Of a DNA stretch of 64,000 nucleotides, positions 42,407 to 52,000 are shown piece after piece. How positions within the stretch are numbered: the stretch's first letter is position 1; each line of letters opens with the position of its first letter. The notes under the pieces are model-generated. The model was not told where the DNA came from, did no database searches, and saw only the letters and a list, made by a program, of their open reading frames with translations. The DNA is from Corella eumyota. Lineage: Eukaryota > Chordata > Ascidiacea > Phlebobranchia > Corellidae. The translations under genes and the position numbers were made by a program. Location of the stretch: the NCBI GenBank assembly GCA_963082875.1, contig OY720102.1, positions 6,200,001-6,264,000 of the forward strand. The letters are read 5' to 3'.

Positions 42407-42425
42407 ACGACTGCGCCACAGAGAC
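42351..42425 (-). tRNA. tRNA-Asn(GUU), near-intact, possibly a pseudogene
   Basis: The minus strand gives a 75-nt cloverleaf. The acceptor stem is GTCTCTG paired with CAGTGAC, with one T-T mismatch at pair 4-69. The D arm is GCGC...GCGC. The anticodon stem TTCGG/CCGAA is perfect around loop CTGTTAA, giving anticodon GTT for asparagine. The T stem GGTGG/CCACC is also perfect. The T loop is 8 nt (TTTTGAGT) instead of the usual 7 with TTCGA, which weakens the internal B-box promoter. A run of four T follows the gene about 4 nt downstream on the minus strand, as needed for RNA polymerase III termination. Base identity to the usual metazoan tRNA-Asn is high. The T-loop insertion and the stem mismatch make function doubtful, so this may be a young pseudogene. 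Confidence 0.7.
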
Positions 42426-42494
42426 CACTGATTCGACACACTTTATTTTAAATTGCAATGCAAATTATAATAATCAAAAATAGCAACAAATTTT

Positions 42495-42530
42495 TGTTTC
42501 TGCGTGGTCTCGACCACTAACCCTTCGGCA
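42495..42530 (-). pseudogene. tRNA-Asn 3' fragment
   Basis: On the minus strand CCGAAGGGTTAGTGGTCGAG followed by ACCACGCAG matches the 3' anticodon arm, T arm and acceptor side of the neighbouring tRNA-Asn copies. The 5' half is missing, replaced by unrelated AT-rich sequence. It is the fourth member of the series, again about 140 bp from its neighbour. Confidence 0.6.
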
Positions 42531-43113
42531 CATATTACAGTGTTATTTTACAACATATAGTATTATGTCATATTTGGAACAAAATTTTTTTAGGTAATAG
42601 ATCAAAGTAAAATTCGAGGTGTGAGACCTCACAAAATGCCAACTCGCACTTACTCATCTCATGAATAAATATCATTCTATTTGTGGTAAGTAATAGTCAC
42701 GTGCTTACACCTTTTATTTCTTCTGGCCACGTGTTTACGTCTACTGTTATCTTAAATTGTTTGCGAGTTGTTTTTTTGTATGTAAACTTTTTGGACTAGT
42801 TCTTTTTTAATGTTGAATGGATTTTTTAATATTTTTTGTATTTATTTTGACTCCATTTGAATAAGCTTATGTAATTTTTTTATTGTATAAATGAAAAAGA
42901 CAATATGGAAACACTTGAAATAAAAAAAGCAAACTGGAACAATTAAAGAATAAATTTACCAACAAAACTCCAAAAATAAGGTAAGCTACATTTAGTTTTA
43001 TGGTATAAATAACGTTTAAAAGCAAATTTTAGGGAGAATATTACATTGTAACATATTATTGACTATATGATGTAATTTGATATAAAGCGTCGACCTTTGC
43101 TACATCCAAATCT
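42531..43113. other. AT-rich spacer
   Basis: I see no gene. Two CACGTG palindromes lie here, within AGTCACGTGCTTAC (about 42697) and GGCCACGTGTTTAC (about 42725). They resemble the motif in the satellite but without its surrounding sequence. The part nearest 43113 is probably the 3' UTR of the minus-strand gene that ends there. Confidence 0.6.
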
Positions 43114-44008
43114 TTAAAGCTCGACTTTCTTTCTGTTCCACAATTCTTCTAGAATGATTTTTTCCTGAAAAATTATAAAGGAAATAAAGCTGTAAATAAA
43201 ATTAAAAAGTTCAATTAATAAAGTAGATGTTACAAATAAAGTACAACGTAAAAGTCGAAATGCAAGTATTTAGGATTTAAAATTTTGTTAAAAATTTAAA
43301 TTGTAATTCACATACCAAACATGGGTTGTCTTGGTCCATCTGAAGAAGGCAGGTGCCTACTTTGAGTATCATTTTACGCGGTCCATTGTCACCATAAATA
43401 TATTTAACACCAAATAAGATTATATCGCAAATATTCTTTTCTTTCCAGTTTACAATTTCTAATATGATATCTCTTAGGCCAAAATACTCAAACACAAGGC
43501 CGCCAAAAGCCTCATACACATAGTCGCCAAACACAAAATCTAAGACCAGTATTAAATCGTTGCCAGCGCCGGTTCCCTGAAAATTTTCTTTAACTAAATG
43601 CAAAAACTCTTTGCGGTGCCCAGCGTCCCCTAACACGTTGTTGACGATTCTTACACCCGTCGCACAGTAACCAGATTTTCCGAAGAAATTCTCGGCCTCA
43701 TCCAAAATAATTTGACGCAGTGTGGAATTTTTCAGTATGTTGTTTAGCATCATAAGCGCGACATGTTTATTGACTCTAGCGCGATTCAAATAATAGTTTA
43801 CGTAATGGAAAATCTGCTGCTTTGCCTGCTGATCGCCTGCGATATTTTTTGCTATCCTGATAACGTATAGTTCATCAAAATCCAACCCGAGTTTCTGACT
43901 AAATTCGAAAAGAATCTCCGAAGGCAAATTTTCTTGGGTATAGCCTTGGCCGAGAGCAAAACCTGCCACCCCTAATATTATAATCAAATACGTGACTGCA
44001 AATGCCAT
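43114..44008 (-). CDS. Secreted/ER-lumen helical-repeat protein, 247 aa, two exons
   Basis: I do not recognise the family. Exon 1 is 44008-43316 (231 codons from the ATG) and exon 2 is 43164-43114 (16 codons plus TAA). They are joined by a 151-bp intron with donor GTATGTG and acceptor TTATAATTTTTCAG, in phase 0. Residues 1-20 are a clear signal peptide (hydrophobic core TYLIIILGVAGFALG). The mature protein looks all-helical. It has a pattern of about 34 residues in which a hydrophobic helix ends in GD and is followed by R/Q-K and another helix: AGD at 57-59, a degenerate copy near 92, LGD at 126-128, FGD at 160-162 and YGD at 205-207. There are four cysteines (115, 194, 220, 230). The protein ends KKVEL, similar to but not matching the canonical K/H-D-E-L ER-retrieval signal. 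Simply continuing past the donor would give a slightly different tail. The spliced form is preferred because its junctions are canonical. It is not overlapped by other genes. Confidence 0.8.
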
Positions 44009-44090
44009 TTTTTATGACTAGTCGTTTTTTAATTTATAAATTTAATGCTCACGGTTTTTGTCTAAATGAAAATGGGTTCTTGATGTTGTG

Positions 44091-44097
44091 ATTTATA
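44091..44097 (-). promoter_or_regulatory. TATA-box candidate for the 43114-44008 gene
   Basis: TATAAAT on the minus strand lies 83 bp upstream of the start codon at 44008, within ACATATAAATCACAAC. The distance allows a 5' UTR of about 50 bp. It rests on the motif and its position only, in an AT-rich background. Confidence 0.4.
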
Positions 44098-45060
44098 TGT
44101 CACCTCTCTCAAAAAAAGGAAATAACTCTTCGGTGGTTTTTAAAACTTGTTTGTCTTTGGGTGAATAACCTTTCAGCTCAAAAAAATTTCGCCATAGCAT
44201 TGCGCAATTTTATAAAGTTATTGCTACTCAAACCTGGAATGTTTACAATAAAAAAGGAACTAAAACTATATCATATTGCGCCAAAGATTGGAATTTAAAC
44301 AATAATTTATTTTGTCTCAGTGTCGTATCGGATTTCATTGTTAGTATTGTACAACGCTTGTTCAGTTGTAGATGTCGCAAATTACTTAAACAAAGGTTTA
44401 CCTAAAATCTTGTTTTATAGTTTGTTTGTTTAAATTAATATATTCATGGATATAAACGCTCATAAAATTGCTTAAACAACTTATATTTTGTTTCTGTTTT
44501 GTTGCCAATTATGTTTAATTCTTTTTGCATAATTTTAGTGCTGAATTAGGGTGTTAAGGTAATTTTAAAAATGTGTTAGGTATAAGTATTAAATTTTTAT
44601 TGTAAATCAATTAATTTTTTTAATCTGATTTATTGGTTCTTAACTTCACAAAAGCTTACTTTTTACATGTTACAATACACACCATAACAATACAAGCTAA
44701 GCAATTTATTTACATCAAGGGCAATTACATTAAAAAGGCTACTTGGAATAAAATGTCTTCAAATGCGAAATATTTTATAATTTATATTGTTATGTAAGTT
44801 TTTTTTAAATTTAAACTAACAACACTTATTATAAATGAGCTACAGAATAATTTTTACTATGGCAGTTTAAATGTTTGACTAGAAGGTTAACTAATCTTAA
44901 AGTATTCTCAAGTCCTTCAAAAAAAATCAGTTCAAAAACTTACAAATCAAAAAACTACAAAGCTCTTAATACATTTGGGTTTTAATAAAGCACAATTGAA
45001 GCAGATATTGTTACAAGCTACATTGGAAAAAAAGCATTGTCTGTTATGTTTCTGTGGAAA
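44098..45060. other. Spacer between the two minus-strand genes
   Basis: This is AT-rich with no convincing coding sequence. It should hold the 3' UTR of the TSP1 gene (reading leftwards from 45061) and the promoter of the 247-residue gene. AATAAA on the minus strand appears near 44704 and 44627 as possible polyadenylation signals, but such hexamers are frequent by chance here. Confidence 0.5.
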
Positions 45061-48000
45061 TCAAAGTTCAAATTTTTTCTCAAAAGATATTGTCTCCGCT
45101 ACGAACGGGACAAAATCATTATTTCCATGTTCGTCCGTAGATTTTTGTGTTGCGTTAATGCTGCCTTTGCTTTTCTGTAATAAAAACACATAATAAAACC
45201 TTTTTTTTGATAAATAAAAATTATATTTATATTTTTAGAATAGATTTTATAAGCTGTTAACCCATCGTAAAAAAAAACAAACATAAGAAAACAATTTAAA
45301 CTTTTATGGTCCTAGCTTTAAAATATTTTTTTTACTTTAGCACAATTTCTTTCACTTACATAATAAATGTTTTTAGAGCAAAAGCTTACCGTAACGACGT
45401 TGCAATGCTTCACACATGGTCTGATCTCCACCAAATTTGGACATTTTTTTCCCTGGTAATTTGGTTCAGTAATAACTTCGCGGTGACGTGTCTGGTTTCC
45501 ATTTCCGCACAAAGAGGAACAATTTTCCCATTCCCCAAATTCGGAGACCTTCAAAACAAAAATAAGTAAGGTAAGTAAGCAATTTTGGGTGTTTTCTATA
45601 TGGGCATAGTTTAATTATCTTTATATTTATAGGAACGTGCTTTTTGTTAAAGTATTTTTATAATAGTTGAGTGTAGGAATGCGTGAATGAACATTGAAAT
45701 TTACATTAATATTGCCATTTCTTAACGAGCTTTTTCAAGAGCAGTGTTAAGGAAAATAACTGTTTTTTTTGTTTTGTGAGTTATAAATCAACTATTATTA
45801 CATAGATCAGTGAAAGTCTAATTCTAACGTTTATAACATTTTGGTATGAAAATAGTTGTTGTAATTTTAAATACTACCATTTAGCCTAATCTTGGATTTT
45901 TTTGGATTAAATGTTAAAAATCCGTATTAAATTAAACAGTCTTACTAGTTTGCATCAAGATTCAAGCCATGTCTTTTTATATTAAATTTACTTCAAGTTT
46001 TACATACAACGCAGTCCACTGGACAGTCTTTTATCTTGCAGTTTTCTATTCGTTTTAGCTCTGTCGGACATTCCATTCCACCGTGCTGTGGACTAACTTC
46101 AATACTTCTTGTTGCTGTTTTTGTTCCCCACCCACACGATTTCGAACATTCGTTAAAATCCCAATCTGTCATCTAAAAAATATAAAATTTTGCATGGTAA
46201 TTTATGTCAAAACACTATCGTTAGTTACCCTTTGGCTGGTTTGGAACCAAACTTTAGTATAAACTGTTTTATAGTAAACAAGGCAGTTTGCCAACATTTT
46301 TAAGTCGTACATACCAAGCAGTCAATTGGACAATCTTTAATCTTGCATTCTTCCGTGCGTTTTCGCTCAATCGGACATTCTATTCCATCGTATTGGGCTG
46401 CAATTTTAATAGTTCTTGTTCCAATGCTAATCCCCTTACCACACGATTCCGAGCATTCTGTATATTTCCATTCTGTCATCTAAAAAAAGTTTTTTTAGAG
46501 ATGTTACATTGTAAATAATCGCCCAAGACAGTACATCGTTAAACATACTACAACATACTACACAATCAACAGGGCATTCTTTGATTTTGCAAAACTCTGT
46601 GCGTTTTCGCTCTTCCGGACATTTCATCCCATTGTAGTCTGGTTGGATTTCAACAGTTCTTGTTCCGGTACGAGTCCCCTCACCACACGACTCGGAGCAC
46701 TCTGTATATTGCCACTCTGTCATCTGAAATAAAGTCAAATTATACGCATTGTTTTAATTTTAAAGTCGTATAGCTTTACCACGCAGTCAACTGGACAATC
46801 CTTGAGTTGTCTTATCTCTAGCTTTAAAATATTTTTTTTAATTTAGCACAATTTCTTTCACTTACATAATAAATGTTTTTAGAGCAAAAGCTTACCGTAA
46901 CGACGTTGCAATGCTTCACACATGGTCTGATCTCCACCAAATTTGGACATTTTTTTCCCTGGTAATTTGGTTCAGTAATAACTTCGCGGTGACGTGTCTG
47001 GTTTCCATTTCCGCACAAAGAGGAACAATTTTCCCATTCCCCAAATTCGGAGACCTTCAAAACAAAAATAAGTAAGGTAAGTAAGCAATTTTGGGTGTTT
47101 TCTATATGGGCATAGTTTAATTATCTTTATATTTATAGGAACGTGCTTTTTGTTAAAGTATTTTTATAATAGTTAAGTGTAGGAATGCGTGAATGAACAT
47201 TGAAATTTACATTAATATTGCCATTTCTTAACGAGCTTTTTCAAGAGCAGTGTTAAGGAAAATAACTTTTTTTTTTGTTTTGTGAGTTATAAATCAACTA
47301 TTATTACATAGATCAGTGAAAGTCTATCTCTAACGTTTATAACATTTTGGTATGAAAATAGTTGTTGTAATTTTAAATACTACCATTTAGCCTAACCTTG
47401 GATTTTTTTGGATTAAATGTTAAAAATCCGTATTAAATTAAACAGTCTTACTAGTTTGCATCAAGATTCAAGCCATGTCTTTTTATATTAAATTTACTTC
47501 AAGTTTTACATACAACGCAGTCCACTGGACAGTCTTTTATCTTGCAGTTTTCTATTCGTTTTAGCTCTGTCGGACATTCCATTCCACCGTGCTGTGGACT
47601 AACTTCAATACTTCTTGTTGCTGTTTTTGTTCCCCACCCACACGATTTCGAACATTCGTTAAAATCCCAATCTGTCATCTAAAAAATATAAAATTTTGCA
47701 TGGTAATTTATGTCAAAACACTATCGTTAGTTACCCTTTGGCTGGTTTGGAACCAAACTTTAGTATAAACTGTTTTATAGTAAACAAGGCAGTTTGCCAA
47801 CATTTTTAAGTCGTACATACCAAGCAGTCAATTGGACAATCTTTAATCTTGCATTCTTCCGTGCGTTTTCGCTCAATCGGACATTCTATTCCATCGTATT
47901 GGGCTGCGATTTTAATAGTTCTTGTTCCAATGCTAATCCCCTTACCACACGATTCCGAGCATTCTGTATATTTCCATTCTGTCATCTAAAAAAAGTTTTT

Positions 48001-49047
48001 TTAGAGATGTTACATTGTAAATAATCGCCCAAGACAGTACATCGTTAAACATACTACAACATACTACACAATCAACAGGGCATTCTTTGATTTTGCAAAA
48101 CTCTGTGCGCTTTCGCTCTTCCGGACATTTTATTCCATTGTAGTCTGGTTGGATTTCAACAGTTCTTGTTCCGGTACGAGTTCCCTTGCCACACGGCTCG
48201 GAGCAATCTGTATACTGCCACTCTGTCATCTGAAATAAAGTCAAATTATACGCATTGTTTTAATTTTAAAGTCGTATAGCTTTACCACGCAGTCAACTGG
48301 ACAATCCTTGAGTTGTCTTATCTCTACAATTGTTCTATCAGGCGAGCACTCTTGTCCGCCATGCCGCGCTTCAATTTCGACAGTTCGTATTCCTGAACGA
48401 ATTTGAATGCCGCATGTTGTTGATGATGGTTCCCACACATAATCGGTCAACTAAATTTCAAGATATCATTATTAAGAACGCCAGTGAACAAGAGTTCATC
48501 AAAAAATATGCCTTACATTTTGTGAATAAAATTAAAAAATCGTGTGACAAATTAAAAATAAGGTTACCTTACAGTTTATTGGACAAGGTTTGATGAAACA
48601 AGATTGGGTTTCTTGCAAGTGTCCGCAGCCGTTACCATATTCGTTGCCTGCTTTTATCACCGGCCTGTGTCGCATATGTTCCCCCCAGCCACATTCTCGA
48701 GAACAAAGCTCCCAAGTTCCCCAATTGCCAACCTTTAAATCCAAGTAATAATTTGCTATGATAAAATTTTATACAGACAATTTTTTAACAATAAGCACCG
48801 CCCTAATAAGTCGTTCTGTAAAAATCTTTTGCTTAATAAGATGATGCTTATGAAAATAAGATAGACTTATAAACCGATATTGTACTGAAGTAACAATACC
48901 AGCCTTTCGCCCGTTTTTGCAACACAGTAGGTTAAGTTGTTTTTTACACAAAAAACTTACTATACAATCAATACGACTTGGCCCACATCCCCATGACTCT
49001 GATACGTTCAATAATCCTCCAATTAAAAAAACTAATAACTTATACAT
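45061..49047 (-). CDS. Secreted ten-module TSP1 (thrombospondin type-1) repeat protein, 612 aa
   Basis: Twelve exons, all phase 0: 49047-48961, 48732-48568, 48450-48286, 48229-48065, 47985-47821, 47678-47514, 47054-46896, 46723-46559, 46479-46315, 46172-46008, 45548-45390 and 45174-45061. Every junction is GT...AG and the frame stays open throughout. Exon 1 encodes the signal peptide (MYKLLVFLIGGLLNV...) and a short Cys-containing linker. Exons 2-11 each encode one TSP1 module of 53-55 residues with the family's C-S-x-x-C-G-x-G core, basic R/T strand and C-P-V-D-C end. Exon 3 is atypical (STTCGIQI). Only the first module has WGTW, a C-mannosylation-type W-x-x-W; most others have W-x-x-Y/F. 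The last exon adds a hydrophilic tail with an N-A-T glycosylation sequon and ends EKKFEL. TSP1 proteins act outside the cell in adhesion, matrix and guidance; partners here are unknown. The tail could instead hold it in the ER. Confidence 0.9.
45311..48323 (-). repeat. 1506-bp tandem duplication of four TSP1 exons and their introns
   Basis: Unit 1 (about 45311-46816) and unit 2 (about 46817-48323) match base for base at an offset of 1506, introns included, with roughly 16 differences (about 99% identity) by eye. Each carries, in transcript order, modules starting MTEWQYT, MTEWKYT, MTDWDFN and VSEFGEW. The break lies inside the exon-3-type module: its last 13 codons were carried along, fused at TCTCTAGCTTTAAAAT. 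The duplication raised the module count from six to ten without disturbing frame, because all exons are phase 0. Confidence 0.93.
46780..46821 (-). pseudogene. Truncated TSP1 exon left at the duplication joint
   Basis: The last 13 codons of the exon-3-type module (ending RQLKDCPVDCV) survive with their intact donor CGTG|GTAAAG, but the normal 5' part and acceptor are gone. An AAAG just upstream (minus strand) would by chance give a 42-nt phase-0 mini-exon encoding L-E-I-R-Q-L-K-D-C-P-V-D-C-V. The tract before it is purine-mixed and a poor acceptor. I therefore left it out of the gene model and treat it as a relic that might occasionally be spliced in. Confidence 0.7.
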
Positions 49048-52000
49048 AGTTGTGATCTTTATTTTAAATTGTTTTGTACCACTTGCTTGGCATTGGCCTG
49101 TAAAAAAATCTAATTGTTTTATAAATTTTGTAATTTTTAACTGCTAGAGGTTTGTTCACACTCTTAACCGTAAATAGCTTTTCCTTTATAACGTCTCTTT
49201 AAAAATACTATACTTCTGCATTATTTTTTTTAAGGCATCGATTAAAATTAAATAGGCTAACTAACAACCCTCGTGCTTTTTTAAAACAGTTTGAAATTTT
49301 ACCAACTCTAAACCTGAAAAAAAGCTTTAAAATAAAACGAAACGCAAAATCGTGAAATCGCGCGTTTTAATATCTTATTACATTCGAAAAGTCCCAACGG
49401 GCAGAGTTTGGTAAAACCCCGATTAAAATTCACCCTACATTAAAATTTTTTTGGTCCACGCTTTTCTAAAATTTTTAACGGTCGACTTAATATAAAAAAC
49501 TCCTATACGTTTTTTTGCCTATATGGTTACAGCACCTTTATCGAAATTGAAGGATTTTTTTAAAACTCATTGAGATTTGTAATAATTGTGTTAAACTTAG
49601 CAGATACGATGTTTTTGTTAAAAATTGTTACTAATCTTTATGCTAACCCAATGGTAATTAAATTTATAACGCACAAAAATACACGCTTTAGCAAATTAAA
49701 ATAAAAATTACATTCGTCATTAAATTATACTATTACTTGTTTAATGTTTTTTTGTTTGCTCAAAATCTAAAGTTTTAAGTTTTATAATTCAGGCAAAGTG
49801 ACGCATTAATTTATAATAATATTTTTTTAGTAATTTTGTAACAAATACGGAAAATGTTTAACCGTACGATGGCGTAAGAGATTGCCTGTTTTCTGAATTT
49901 TTATTTATTTATTAGATATTTTATAAAAAAAAAGGGTTTTTATTATTTTATTTTGTAAGTATTTTAATATTTAAAAAAAATGTTTTTTTTGGTGTACCAT
50001 GTTAAATAGAAAATAAGTTTACGTCATTAATATTTTTTAACACGAGCATATATTTAAGAACCCCAATCGAAAAATTTTGATATTTTATAGCAAGTGTAAT
50101 ACTGTATTTAGCAAATCAGCATGACACCAATTAGATATGCACGATTTTGAATCACATTTATTAAAACAAACAGTCGCGTTATTAGACGGAATGGGGGTAA
50201 TTGCACATCGAGTGTTGCCTGCAAACAATGGAATCATTCATGCAAAACAAATGCAAAATCCGACCATTAAGGTCGTTGTAAATTTTTTTAGATGTAGTGC
50301 AAGATTTTTTGTAAAAAAGAGCAAGTATAAATATAAGATGAGCAATTCTTCTATATAGCGTACAACCTGAGAAAATTATGTCTGAAGGAATTCATTTGTG
50401 AAATTTGGCATAGAAACTGGATTTAAATTATTAAAGATCTCAAAGTTATTTTAAAATGGTAGGGTATGGATTATATTAAAAAAAAAGCTAAAAAAGTATA
50501 TAAACAAATAGCATGACTCGTTTTCAACACATCTGGAAAAGACCAACGGCTAGGGCACGAGCAGTGTGTACTTTTAGGCTTAGCTTAGTCCATTAACGTA
50601 AAGGACACCTATAATTTGACGAATATAATGTCACCAGGGGTTCTATAGTTATACTGTTTTTTATATATATTTCTCAACTTAAATTTTCGACCCGAAAAAA
50701 GGTCGAAAAATTTCCGGTAATTTGTTAGCGATTGGCGACGATTCTCTTTTCTTTTATTCAATTTCGACCCTAACCCAACAATTTTCGATAACGACCGGTT
50801 GCTGCGCGGTCTCCAGGGCAACCAGGGACAACAGCCCGTAGCGCTTTAAACTGCGTTACGAGACCTCGAAAATTCAAAGAAAGACGACCAGTCGTAAATT
50901 TGGGTTTCGAGTCCCAGTAATTGCACTTGTAACAATACGCGGTTAATTTTCGACTTCACTTGTCGTTTTCTTTTGAAAATCGCTCTTTTATGGGGTTTAC
51001 ATAATTCTGGTGGTAGCGTTGGTTAATTGATACCAAAACAGATCTTCTTAGCTTGTTATGACAATTTGGTAATAGTAGAAAGCCGTTCTAATAGTTAAAG
51101 CAAAGAGTATTATTCTGATAAACAGCTAGCATAGCTCTCAAATACTATAAGCTTAGGATATAGTCAGATATTGATCTTATAAAAGAAAACAAATTATAAA
51201 CAACAAGAAAAATGTGGAAAACAATTATTTCATTGTAAAAAATAGAGTTTAGAATTTGTATATTACCACAGCGGCCTTACTAATAAGCTTAATTTCGCCT
51301 TTTTTGTAGCTGTACACCTCGCGTTTAAGGCCCACTGATGTGGTTTAAAACTGCTAAAGCGCGTTTCTTAATCGACAATTAGAGCCAGATTAATTCTTGT
51401 TTAAACGTACCCGATATGAAAATTTGTGTTTACGTGTTTATTAAAACACTGGCAAATCCAGCGATGTTTTTAGGCAGTGACGTACATAACCAAATCGGAT
51501 TACAAAAAATAACGTTTATCGTAGAAATATTTCCGTTTATCCAAAACCCAACCTTGAAACCATATTAAACGGTATCCGCGAAAGCGTGCAGAGAATTAAT
51601 TGGCAATTGTAACAGTAATGGGTTTTGTCTTTTGATTTGTATATTACCAAAATAAGCCGGATTTCGAGAAAAGACGACAGCGAGTCAGAAATCCGGATTC
51701 GAAATTTATTTGTTGATTTTGGACTTTAAATTTCGACCAGTATATTTTAAAACATTTTATAAAACTTGATACTGAGCGAAAGTTGTTTAAATGTTTTTTT
51801 GTTTGCTTAAATCATCACGGGAAAATCAATAACCCTCGAGTTCGAGTCGTTGCTAGTTATTCTTCCAAGCTGAGCTAACTAAACGAAAAAACGAAAATAG
51901 CGAAACTCGGGCTTTGTCATATACTTGTGGTGGGGAAAAGATAAACTCACAAATTTTGTAGTTAATATTAGCTAAAAAAATCTACAATAAGAGTGTTTTC

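Noticed and set aside
46288-48024. Plus-strand 76-residue frames at 46288 and 47794, and the 87-residue frames at 45306 and 48330
   Set aside because: They lie opposite the TSP1 exons, which have domain motifs, correct splice sites and consistent phase on the minus strand.
50137-50358. 73-residue plus-strand frame (MHDFESHLLKQ...)
   Set aside because: Its first 45 residues look mildly protein-like, but there is no family match, no clear splice donor in phase, and no link to the neighbouring genes.
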